From JAISGQ01 sp964500965 (GTDB lineage Bacteria > Bacillota > Clostridia > Oscillospirales > Acutalibacteraceae): DNA of 38,645 nt. The translations under genes were made by a program, and so were the position numbers. The DNA is taken from positions 1 to 38,645 of the forward strand of contig CAZCQZ010000017.1 in assembly GCA_964500965.1 (NCBI GenBank), in the 5' to 3' direction. The notes beneath the pieces are model-generated. The model saw only the letters and a program-made list of their open reading frames with translations, was not told the origin of the DNA and did not search any database. Position 1 is the stretch's first letter. Every line of letters starts with the position of its first letter. Shown piece after piece: positions 22,907 through 30,764 of the stretch.

Positions 22907-24766
22907 ATGAAAAAGTTTAAGTCACTTATGGCAATTCTGCTTTCCGTGCTTGTGCTTTGCTCCGCTTTCGCAGGCTGTGCAAAAGACGGCGATAACGCAG
23001 ATGTTTCCGGCACAGACGCGGCAGCTTCGGGTACTGACGCAGTATCCGATGAAGCAACCGCATACACCATTGATGTGGATGCCCTTGAAAACCTTACCGC
23101 CGTTGAGCTTACCTATTATATGGGTAACGGTATCAACCTGGGCAACACCATGGAGGCTTGCAACAATAATACCGGTCATGTTACCGATGATACCACCTAT
23201 TACGAAACAATGTGGGGCTGTCCCGTAACCACTCAGGAAATGCTCTATGCAATGAAAGCCGCAGGTTTTGATACCCTCAGACTTCCCGTTGCATGGATGA
23301 CCAACGCAACCGACCTCGGCACCACCGGCGATTACACCATTTCAGAGGAATATTTTGCCAGAGTTGAGGAGATAATCAACTACGCTTTCAATGCGGATAT
23401 GTTCGTTGTTCTTAACGACCACTGGGACGGCGGCTGGTACGGTATGTTCGGCTCTGAGGACGAGGCTACCCGTGAGCTTGCAATGGAGGCTTATATCTCC
23501 ATGTGGACTCAGATTTCCGAAAGATATGCCGATTACGACTATCGCCTTATCTTTGAGGGTGCTAACGAGGAAATCGGCGCACGTTTTGACGAAAACTCTC
23601 CCCTTTACTGCTCCGATTCCACCGACTCCTACCTCTCCGAGGACGAAACCTTTGAACTTGCAAACAAGATAAATCAGACATTTGTTGACGCTGTCCGTGC
23701 AACCGGCGGCAAGAACGCAAACCGTTTCCTGCTCATTCCCGGCTACGGCACCGAAATCACCAGAACTATTGATGACCGCTTTGTAATGCCCACCGACACA
23801 GCAGAAAAGAAGCTGCTCGTTTCCGTTCATTACTATGAGCCCTCCGGCTTCTGCATTTTCGAGAGCATTTCAACCTGGGGAACAAAGGCTCATTATTCCA
23901 CAATGATTGAGAATCTTGACAAAATGGGTCAGTTTGTTGCCAACGGCTACGGCGTAGTCATCGGTGAGTGCGGCGCAATTGTTATTGTTGACGGCGAGCT
24001 TAAAGAGGGCGCACTTGACTGGACCGAATTTTTCCTCGACAACTGCGATAGCTGGGGCTACTGTCCTGTCCTCTGGGACACCAACAGCGCATTTGACAGA
24101 AATAAAGGCGCATTCAAGTTTGATGACCTTGCACAGATTTTCGCAGACCACAGCTTCGCTTCTCAGTCCGATATGAGCGATTCCGAGCTTCAGTCTGCGG
24201 CACTTAAAGAGGTCAACGACACCTACAACTCAATTCCCGAAGACGAGGTTGTTTACTGTGCCGATGACCAGTCTATAGCATGGATTATGTACACCAGCAA
24301 TGACTGGTGCGTACAGTACAGCGTCGGCGACACCTATTCTCCCGTTACCGCCACCACCGGCACAGTTGCTACCGATGTTGAGATTACCGGTGAGGGCACA
24401 TACACCGTAGCTCTTGACTTTACCGGCGTTTCCGGCGGCTATGCAACAGGCTGTGCATTCTCCGCCCTCGGTATCGCAAACGGCGAACTGCTTTATCCGG
24501 GCTATTCCGTGATAATTAAGGAGCTTAAAGTCAACGGCGTCGCCTATGACAATCTCGGCAAGTATTATACAAGCTCCGACGATGAAAAGTGCACCCGTGT
24601 AAACCTTTACAACGGCTGGGTTCCCACTCCCGACGGCGATAATCTCCGCCGTGCCGACGGTGATATGACCGACATTACCGCTATGCCCTGGATGCCCGAT
24701 GACCTTGCAACAGTACAGGTCAAGACCATTGAGGTTACTTTTGAGTATGTCGCTCCCACCGAATAA
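22907..24766 (+). CDS. Lipoprotein GH5 glycoside hydrolase, paralogue of the gene at 11472
   Basis: A 619-residue surface lipoprotein with lipobox SAFAGC (Cys24) and a short Asp/Ala/Thr-rich spacer. The GH5 barrel (about 60-410) shows GINLGNTMEAC, FDTLRLPVAW, VVLNDHWD, FEGANEEIG with proton donor Glu221, SVHYYEPS, and VIGECGA with nucleophile Glu354. The C-terminal beta-sandwich-like domain (about 455-619) matches that of the other GH5, with GEGTYTVALDFTGVSGG and KYYTSSDDEKCTRVNLYN. Collinear similarity to the gene at 11472 runs from signal peptide to last residue, so they arose by duplication. The ATG at 22907 follows AAAGGAG. Terminator at 24811. Confidence 0.92.
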   Translation: MKKFKSLMAILLSVLVLCSAFAGCAKDGDNADVSGTDAAASGTDAVSDEATAYTIDVDALENLTAVELTYYMGNGINLGNTMEACNNNTGHVTDDTTYYETMWGCPVTTQEMLYAMKAAGFDTLRLPVAWMTNATDLGTTGDYTISEEYFARVEEIINYAFNADMFVVLNDHWDGGWYGMFGSEDEATRELAMEAYISMWTQISERYADYDYRLIFEGANEEIGARFDENSPLYCSDSTDSYLSEDETFELANKINQTFVDAVRATGGKNANRFLLIPGYGTEITRTIDDRFVMPTDTAEKKLLVSVHYYEPSGFCIFESISTWGTKAHYSTMIENLDKMGQFVANGYGVVIGECGAIVIVDGELKEGALDWTEFFLDNCDSWGYCPVLWDTNSAFDRNKGAFKFDDLAQIFADHSFASQSDMSDSELQSAALKEVNDTYNSIPEDEVVYCADDQSIAWIMYTSNDWCVQYSVGDTYSPVTATTGTVATDVEITGEGTYTVALDFTGVSGGYATGCAFSALGIANGELLYPGYSVIIKELKVNGVAYDNLGKYYTSSDDEKCTRVNLYNGWVPTPDGDNLRRADGDMTDITAMPWMPDDLATVQVKTIEVTFEYVAPTE

Positions 24767-24810
24767 TTCGGCTGTTAAATTCAGTGTTTTCATTGGGACT
24801 TCTCCCCGTT

Positions 24811-24856
24811 AAAAAGAGTGCTGTAAAAGCGAAAGCTTTTACAGCACTCTTTTTTG
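24811..24856 (+). terminator. Intrinsic terminator after the second GH5 gene
   Basis: AAAAAGAGTGCTGTAAAAGC pairs perfectly with its complement around GAAA and is followed by a T-run. Confidence 0.9.
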
Positions 24857-24976
24857 AACCGGCTGTGCGGCGATGTTTTCACCGCACAATTTCCGCGCGA
24901 CATCGCCGCCTTTTATCGGTAAATTACAGCGTCGAAACACGCTTACCTTAAAACACAAAACTCTCTCAAAAAAGTT

Positions 24977-25017
24977 AAAATGAGCAGCAAAAGCCGCAAG
25001 CTTTTACTGCTCATTTT
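24977..25017 (-). terminator. Intrinsic terminator of the galactanase gene
   Basis: AAAATGAGCAG.AAAAGC pairs with its complement (one mismatch) around a 5-base loop; on the minus strand it is followed by TTTTAACTTTTTT. It faces the GH5 terminator between two convergent genes. The 24857-24976 stretch shows nothing else. Confidence 0.8.
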
Positions 25018-25053
25018 GTCATTTGAAATTCACGCCGTTTGCAAATTACAACA

Positions 25054-27816
25054 TTATGAAACGGTTACAGATGAGCCGTTAAAGGTAATGGTCATATCGG
25101 AAGTTACCGTGCCGCTCCATGTTGCGGAAGAAGACCCCCACTGGCTGGTCTTGAAATCAATGGTGATTCCCCAGGACTGGGTTTTGGGAATATATATAAC
25201 CGTAGAATCACCTGCGGCTGCATTTTCCCAGTAAGTTGCCGTTGTGCCGTCCGAAACTGCCAGGTGATAACCGTTAATCATAAGGTAAGCAAGGCTTGAG
25301 CCGTTGCCTGTGGTCTTAATTGTTATCGCATAATTAGCGGAGCTTGAGGACGAAGATGCCTTAGTGGTTGTAGTGGTAGCTTTAGTGGTTGTGGTTGTTG
25401 CCTTGGTTGTAGTAGTAGTGGCTTTGGTCGTTGTGGTAGTGGCTTTTGTAGTAGTTGTCGTAGCCTTAGTGGTCGTTGTCGTTGAAGATGTACCGGCAGA
25501 ACAGGATTCCAGCTTATAAAGCTGACAATCGCCGCCCCAATAGCTGTACTGCTTTATGGGGTCACCTGCGGTAGTTGACCAGTTGTAAACGTCAAGGCAG
25601 GAAGCATAACCGGAAACTCCGGTCAGAATAGCATAATAATCTCCGACCTTTACCAGCTTAAACTGCTGGTTGCTGTTGCCGTTATAGGTATACTGGATTA
25701 CGGAAGCTCCGTCGGAAGTGCTTCTGCCGCTTATGTCAATCGCCTTGGTGTAATCGGAAGCACCGGTATAGATGTAGTAAACTCCCTCAGTGCCGGTGGA
25801 AACCAGTCTGAATCTCTGAGCCATTGCGCCGTCGCCGCTCTCCTGAACGATTGCCGCGCTGTTGGAAGATGAATCATTTGCGGTATTGAGGTAGAGGTTG
25901 CTGTGCTTTGACTTGATGTAATAGTAGCCGTCAAGCCCTGTAGCCGCGCTTGCGGTTGTGGTAGTGGTGGTTGCCTGGGTGGTAGTTGTGGTTGTAGTAG
26001 TCGTTGTAGAGCTGCCGTTTACGCTGTTGAGGGTGTTCTTGCCCTGAACAAGGTTAAATACCATGAGGGAATCCAGCGGAGTACCGCCGAAATCGAACAT
26101 TGCCTGATTATCCCATGCGCTGCCGCCGTAGTAGCTGCCTGCATCGTCGGAATACTCACCGGCGGAGCTTGATGCCCAACCGCAGCCGTAGGTTTCCCAC
26201 GCGGTCTTATTTGCGTTATAAGCGTTGGTGTAAGCCGAGCCGCTGAGAGAGGAAAGGTCATTTACGGGAATCCATGCAGGCTCCCACCAAAGTACGCCGC
26301 AGCCGTTGGTTGCGTTGTTAACCGCATTTACAACCGCTCTGTACTCGTCAGCCTGACCCTGTGCGGAAATCGCATATGTCTCGGTAATACCGGAGGAACT
26401 TGAAATTGTATTGCTGTGACCGTCACCGTCTGTGTAGGTGTAAGCCCATGCAGTCTCCGCAACCATTACCTTTTTGTTGTAGGTTTCGGCAACATTGCCG
26501 AGAACAGAGGTAAGGTTTGTGAGAGTGCCGTGCCAATAGGGATAATAGGAAGAAGCGAACACGTCATAATCAACGCCGTAGGTGTTAAGATAGCCTGCGT
26601 AGGTGGGATACAGACCGTATTCGGGGTTTGTAAAGTGAACTGCGATGAGGATTGAGGAGTCGATTGCACGTACCGCATTTGCGCCGGACTTCATAAGAGT
26701 GCACATGTTGCTCCATGAGGTTTCGCCGCAGAAGCCGTTTGTAGTCTCATTGCCTATCTGCACCATAGTTACGTCAACGCCGGCGTTGATAAGGCTCTGA
26801 AGTGATGAATAGCAATAATTGTAAAGTGCGGTGGACTTGTTGCTGACAGAATAGCTGCTCCATGCTTTGGGAGCGGTCTGTGAGCCGGGGTCGCACCAGA
26901 AGTCGGAGAAATGGAAATCGACAAGAACGCCCATTCCGTAAGCGGTAGCGCGTTTGCCTATTGCAATGGCGGTATCAAGGTCGTTGTTACCGCCGCCGTA
27001 GCCGACACCTGTGGAAGAATTGTACGGGTCAACCCATACGCGAACGCGAACGGTATTAACACCTGCCTGAGCAAGGGTCTTGAAGATGTCCTGCTCGTAT
27101 GAGCCGGTGAAATCGTAGAATTTAACGCCTGCGTTTTCAAGAGAAATTACGCTGGAAACGTCAACGCCGAGAATAAAATCGCTGCCGAGACCGTCAACGG
27201 GAGTAATAGTAACGCCGCCGTAGGTTACTTTGCTCGTGGAAGAAGCCGCCTGAATGCTTACGCCGTCAACATAGCCCCATGCGCCGGAATCACCGATAAT
27301 CGCAAATCCGACAGTGTAGCTGCTCTTTGCCGAGGACAGTGTTATGGTGTAAGTAAGCTCCTGCCACTGGTTCCAGCCGTCAACCTCGGTGAAAGTGCCG
27401 ACAGAGCCGTTGATAATGGGTGCAACCTTTGCACCGTCACCGCCCATTGAAAGAATGGTAAAGGTGTAGGTACCGGCAGGAAGCGAAACCGTCTGGGTTG
27501 CCTTGATTGCCGTTGAGCTTGTCACGGCAGAGGAAAGATAATACTTAAAGCAGTAATCTCCCTCAACCGAGGTAATGTAGGAATCGTCATCATAGGAGAA
27601 CCATTCAATGGTTGCATTGTCCCAATAGTTGCCCGATGCTGCGCCGAGTGACCAATTGCCGCTGCTCCAGAGGTCGGATTCAAAACCGCCGTCCGAAACA
27701 TATTCCGTAGCTGCCTTTGCTTCAAAACCGATGCCTGTTGCCAGAACGCCGAATATCATCAATGCAGCGAGCAGGACGGACAAAACGGACCTTGTAAGCT
27801 GTGTTTTTCTGGTCAT
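25054..27816 (-). CDS. Secreted modular GH53 endo-beta-1,4-galactanase
   Basis: A 920-residue enzyme degrading type I arabinogalactan side chains of pectin. Modules: signal peptide (1-36, cleavage near AKA); a CBM61-like beta-sandwich (about 38-192); the GH53 barrel (about 212-595) with VRVRVWVDP, LVDFHFSDFW, proton donor Glu357 in IGNET, nucleophile Glu454 in VAETAW, and LWWEPAW; a Thr linker (603-622); a ricin-type trefoil (about 628-772) with three QxF/QxW-like repeats; a second linker of six 7-residue T5KA repeats (about 778-820); a C-terminal domain of unknown type (about 828-920). No dockerin or sortase signal. The ATG at 27816 follows AAAGGAAG. Divergent from the membrane LuxR gene. 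Confidence 0.93.
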   Translation of the reverse strand: MTRKTQLTRSVLSVLLAALMIFGVLATGIGFEAKAATEYVSDGGFESDLWSSGNWSLGAASGNYWDNATIEWFSYDDDSYITSVEGDYCFKYYLSSAVTSSTAIKATQTVSLPAGTYTFTILSMGGDGAKVAPIINGSVGTFTEVDGWNQWQELTYTITLSSAKSSYTVGFAIIGDSGAWGYVDGVSIQAASSTSKVTYGGVTITPVDGLGSDFILGVDVSSVISLENAGVKFYDFTGSYEQDIFKTLAQAGVNTVRVRVWVDPYNSSTGVGYGGGNNDLDTAIAIGKRATAYGMGVLVDFHFSDFWCDPGSQTAPKAWSSYSVSNKSTALYNYCYSSLQSLINAGVDVTMVQIGNETTNGFCGETSWSNMCTLMKSGANAVRAIDSSILIAVHFTNPEYGLYPTYAGYLNTYGVDYDVFASSYYPYWHGTLTNLTSVLGNVAETYNKKVMVAETAWAYTYTDGDGHSNTISSSSGITETYAISAQGQADEYRAVVNAVNNATNGCGVLWWEPAWIPVNDLSSLSGSAYTNAYNANKTAWETYGCGWASSSAGEYSDDAGSYYGGSAWDNQAMFDFGGTPLDSLMVFNLVQGKNTLNSVNGSSTTTTTTTTTTQATTTTTTASAATGLDGYYYIKSKHSNLYLNTANDSSSNSAAIVQESGDGAMAQRFRLVSTGTEGVYYIYTGASDYTKAIDISGRSTSDGASVIQYTYNGNSNQQFKLVKVGDYYAILTGVSGYASCLDVYNWSTTAGDPIKQYSYWGGDCQLYKLESCSAGTSSTTTTTKATTTTTKATTTTTKATTTTTKATTTTTKATTTTTKASSSSSSANYAITIKTTGNGSSLAYLMINGYHLAVSDGTTATYWENAAAGDSTVIYIPKTQSWGITIDFKTSQWGSSSATWSGTVTSDMTITFNGSSVTVS
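25364..25490 (-). repeat. 21-bp tandem repeats encoding the T5KA linker
   Basis: Six imperfect 21-bp units code for the second threonine linker of the galactanase. Codon third positions vary between units, so the repeat is kept at protein level. Recombination could change its length. Confidence 0.8.
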
Positions 27817-27880
27817 TTGTTATTCTTCCTTTCCGATTTTTTCTTTCCGATTTGTGTATGTGTTTGCTTTTGTACTTATT

Positions 27881-27909
27881 ATTTTAAATGTTCTCTTTTT
27901 GCCGGGCAA
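27881..27909 (-). promoter_or_regulatory. Promoter of the galactanase gene
   Basis: Read on the minus strand: TTGCCC, 17-bp spacer, TAAAAT, with a leader of about 55 nt. The weak -35 fits an activator-dependent promoter (inference). Confidence 0.5.
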
Positions 27910-28227
27910 TGTACAAAATGGCACAAAGATTTGTTGTGTTTTGGGCAAAAAAGCTCCGACGCTGTGAAAAATGCACATCAAAAGAGTGAAAAAACTATTA
28001 TTTATGCACAAGATACTGTTGCTTTTGCACAAGCGTTTGCGCAAGAAACACGCTTTCCCTACAAAAAATCCGGTTCAAACAGAGGAGGAGTGTTCGGAAA
28101 GTTAAACGATTAACCCGAAAAACGGCACAAATACGGATATTTGATTTTATATCGGCAGCATGATAAATCGCTAAATCGCGCGCAATTATTGCGCAAAACC
28201 TGCCCTTATGCAGTGAAAAATGCGCAA
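27905..28227. promoter_or_regulatory. Intergenic control region with repeated GC(A/G)CAA motifs and a TTAAACGATTAA site
   Basis: The 554-bp stretch between galactanase and the membrane LuxR gene holds no convincing gene. It carries GCACAA or GCGCAA on the plus strand at about 27921, 28006, 28027, 28039, 28125, 28191 and 28222, plus the near-match GCACAT at 27973. GTTAAACGATTAAC lies at 28101-28114, and a palindrome GCGCAAT-T-ATTGCGC at about 28180-28194. This looks like a regulator-binding region for the divergent pair. Which protein binds is unknown. Confidence 0.4.
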
Positions 28228-28283
28228 CACTTTTTTGCGTCGCCTGTTTAGCTGCCAAATAACAGTAAAGAAATTTAAAAAGA

Positions 28284-28312
28284 TTGCAGTTTTGTAATAT
28301 ATGTGTTAAAAT
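28284..28312 (+). promoter_or_regulatory. Promoter of the membrane LuxR-type gene
   Basis: TTGCAG, 17-bp spacer, TAAAAT, with a leader of about 50 nt before the TTG start. Confidence 0.6.
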
Positions 28313-28370
28313 AACCGAAAGTGATACAAAAATGTATTCTCAGTATATTCGATTGAAAGGGTGACTACCT

Positions 28371-30125
28371 TTGATAAAGAAGCTAAAGCTCAATGCCTAT
28401 GAGGGCGCAATACGCACAGGCGGCTTTTTCGGCTGGTATCTTACGGTTATGTTCCTGTGCCAGACCAACGCCGGAAGTGCGGCTCTGCTTGAGGAGGTCA
28501 ATCGTACTTTCCTTTTGTTCGGCGTTATTACAACCGCTCTGATACTGGCGGTTATGATATTCATTGACTTTGAGGGTATGCTTGCGGATAAGTATTTGCG
28601 GTGGATTCCCGGACTGTTTATGGCGGAAAGCGGCATAGCTCTGTGCCTTGCGGAGGCGCGCACCATGACTTTGTTCGCGGCAATCGCCGGCGTTTCCGCC
28701 AGCATCGGCGCGATTGCAATGATTTCCGGTCTGCTTCGCGTTAAGGTAAGTCAGAGGATTTTTTCCGTAGGCGGCGGTCTGGCAATCGGCGGAATTGTCC
28801 GTGTGGTGGGAAATCTCATTATGAACCTGCTGGGCGGAAATGTCGGTGAAATTATCACCGCCGTGCTCATTGGCATTATTGCCGCGCTGACCGTTCACAC
28901 TGCGGCGTTTTCAAAGGAAGCAAAGCCGCCGGTGTCAAGAGCGGAAGCAAAGCCCTCCGAGATTTTCAGAAAAATCCCCTCTGTGTACTTCTGGGTATTC
29001 GTGCTGGGGTGCGCATTTATGCTGTCATTTTGCACAATCGAAGCTCTGTGCAGCGATTCCGTCACCCTGGATCTTGCGTTCAGCAACAAGTATTATAATG
29101 AAATTGCATACATCGCATTTGCGGCGGCGGCAGTGCTTTCGGTGTTTACCGTAAAGCCCCACGCTCTGGCGTCGTTGTTTGCGGTCGGCTCGGCTTTGGC
29201 TGTCTGCTCGGCTTTCCTGCTGGGGCTTCGCAGTCCCACACAGGCGGAGGCAGTGGTTATGACCGTGCTGTGCTTTGCCGCTTATGCCTGCTTCAAGGTT
29301 TGCATGTACCTTATCGTTGTGACCTTTTCGCTTGACAGACCCCACCCCCTGTTTTACGCGATATTCGGCTACGGTGTAATTATTTCGGCGGAATGGCTGG
29401 GCAGGGTGATTATGAGACAGCTCACGGGCAACACCCTCCGGACCGTGACGGCGATTCTGCTTGTACTCATACCTGTGGGCGGATTTGTTATCTCAAGAGC
29501 CATGAGACACAGCGGCTATTCTCAGGAGCAGCTTGAAAAACGTCATAGAATCAGACAGCTCATTTCCCGCATCAGCGAAGAAAAAAATCTTTCAGAGCGC
29601 GAAAAAACAATGCTCAATCTCGCCGTGCTCGACGGCTACAGCGCGGACATGATGCCGGACAAGCTCGGCATCTCACGCAACACCGTTAAAACTCAAATTC
29701 GCGGACTTACGGCAAAATTTGATGCTTCCTCCCTTGACGAAATTACCGAAAACCTTTACAAAATGATTGACGAGACGGAGGAACAGCTTCGCATTGAAGA
29801 AGCTCGAAATGCCGAAGAAAAGAGCGTACTCGCCGCTCTTGCCGCTAAGGACGCTCAGGCTCAAGAGCTGTTTGAACAGACGGAAACTTCCGAAAGCGAA
29901 GAAACCGTTGACGAAACTGCCGAAGAAGCTGTTGAAGAAACCGTTGAGGAAAATCCCGATTCCGAATCGGATAAATCCGACGATTCGGAAGAATCCTCAG
30001 TGGAAAAAGAAACCGAATCTTCCGAAGAAAAGCCTGTCGAAAAGACTTCCGTAAAGGTCATTCGCAGAAAAAACAGAGAAAAAGCAACTGACACTCCGAA
30101 AGATTCCGCCGAAGAAAGCAACTGA
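28371..30125 (+). CDS. Twelve-TM membrane protein with LuxR-type HTH and acidic tail
   Basis: A 584-residue protein. About twelve hydrophobic segments (residues 15-378) resemble an MFS-type transporter fold. After a basic linker comes a LuxR/GerE-type HTH (about 405-455): LSEREKTMLNLAVLDGYS, DKLGISRNTVKTQI and a third helix, close to the LTxRE...NTVKTH pattern. A coiled-coil-like stretch and a highly acidic Glu/Ser/Asp tail (about 500-560) end in a basic segment. I infer a membrane-bound one-component regulator sensing a small molecule; the neighbouring divergent galactanase is a candidate target. The start is TTG at 28371 with AAAGGGTG at good spacing. It converges on the unknown gene at 30134. 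Confidence 0.85.
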   Translation: MIKKLKLNAYEGAIRTGGFFGWYLTVMFLCQTNAGSAALLEEVNRTFLLFGVITTALILAVMIFIDFEGMLADKYLRWIPGLFMAESGIALCLAEARTMTLFAAIAGVSASIGAIAMISGLLRVKVSQRIFSVGGGLAIGGIVRVVGNLIMNLLGGNVGEIITAVLIGIIAALTVHTAAFSKEAKPPVSRAEAKPSEIFRKIPSVYFWVFVLGCAFMLSFCTIEALCSDSVTLDLAFSNKYYNEIAYIAFAAAAVLSVFTVKPHALASLFAVGSALAVCSAFLLGLRSPTQAEAVVMTVLCFAAYACFKVCMYLIVVTFSLDRPHPLFYAIFGYGVIISAEWLGRVIMRQLTGNTLRTVTAILLVLIPVGGFVISRAMRHSGYSQEQLEKRHRIRQLISRISEEKNLSEREKTMLNLAVLDGYSADMMPDKLGISRNTVKTQIRGLTAKFDASSLDEITENLYKMIDETEEQLRIEEARNAEEKSVLAALAAKDAQAQELFEQTETSESEETVDETAEEAVEETVEENPDSESDKSDDSEESSVEKETESSEEKPVEKTSVKVIRRKNREKATDTPKDSAEESN

Positions 30126-30133
30126 ACATCTCT

Positions 30134-30625
30134 TTAAATAACAATTTCCGCGTTTTCGTCAACTCCTGCCGCCAGCAATGCGCCTGCGGTAAGGAGCAGT
30201 GATGAAGCGTCGCAGCTTGAATCTGTTCTGACCACCAGCTCACAAGGCTCGCGTTCACCGAAAACCGTGGGTATACTTCTTTGCAGGCACAGAAGTCCCC
30301 TGCCGTCATCAATGCTTTCGGCAATAAGTGTGTCTCTTGGGCTCATTCCGCAGCACACGGTGCGCAGCGAATGTCTGCCGACCAGTCGCACCGCCGCATG
30401 ACATGCGGATTCTATAACCGCCACAACATTTTCTCCAAATCTAACGCTTCTGTTCGGCGTTTTAAGGTCCCTGATGACAAGAATCCCCCGATTCAATGCC
30501 AGCTCACTGCGTCCCGTATGCTCACGCAACACATAGCTTTCAGCCGCACTTCTTTCCAGGGCGAATGCTACCCTTGAAAGAAGTGCGGTTTGCGGTCTGT
30601 CCGAAAGAATGACCACCGGGAGCAT
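30134..30625 (-). CDS. Hypothetical cytosolic protein, unrecognised
   Basis: A 163-residue protein without signal peptide or TM segment. It begins with a Rossmann-like strand (MLPVVILSDRP), has four Cys, the segment VRFGENVVAVIESACHAAVRLV, and a C-terminal TAGALLAAGVDENAEIVI. The pattern suggests an alpha/beta fold, but I recognise no family. The ATG at 30625 has GGAGGTG upstream, a strong ribosome binding site, and codon use looks like its neighbours, so it is a real gene. It is convergent with the membrane LuxR gene (8 nt between stops) and divergent from the GT39-like gene. Confidence 0.75.
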   Translation of the reverse strand: MLPVVILSDRPQTALLSRVAFALERSAAESYVLREHTGRSELALNRGILVIRDLKTPNRSVRFGENVVAVIESACHAAVRLVGRHSLRTVCCGMSPRDTLIAESIDDGRGLLCLQRSIPTVFGEREPCELVVRTDSSCDASSLLLTAGALLAAGVDENAEIVI

Positions 30626-30687
30626 GTTTACACCTCCATCGTAAGCAATGCGTTAATAATTCAAAATCAGTGTTAATTAAATTTTAA

Positions 30688-30716
30688 TTGAATTTGATTG
30701 TTCAATAGTGTATAGT
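30688..30716 (+). promoter_or_regulatory. Promoter of the GT39-like gene
   Basis: TTGAAT, 17-bp spacer, TATAGT, about 45 nt before the ATG at 30765. It makes an ATG at 30708 impossible as start. Confidence 0.6.
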
Positions 30717-30764
30717 ATATTAAAAGGTGTGCCTTGTCTTATTTTCACGGCTGAGGTAAAGCAG

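Noticed and set aside
25364..25490. Possible CRISPR-like repeat array
   Set aside because: The 21-bp units have no spacers and code for the T5KA linker in the galactanase frame.
27998..28258. Minus-strand 86-residue frame in the galactanase/LuxR intergenic region
   Set aside because: No ribosome binding site and it spans the putative operator motifs; composition does not look coding.
28383..28898. Minus-strand frame antisense to the membrane LuxR gene
   Set aside because: Antisense shadow of the TM region; His/Asn/Gly-rich with no start signals.
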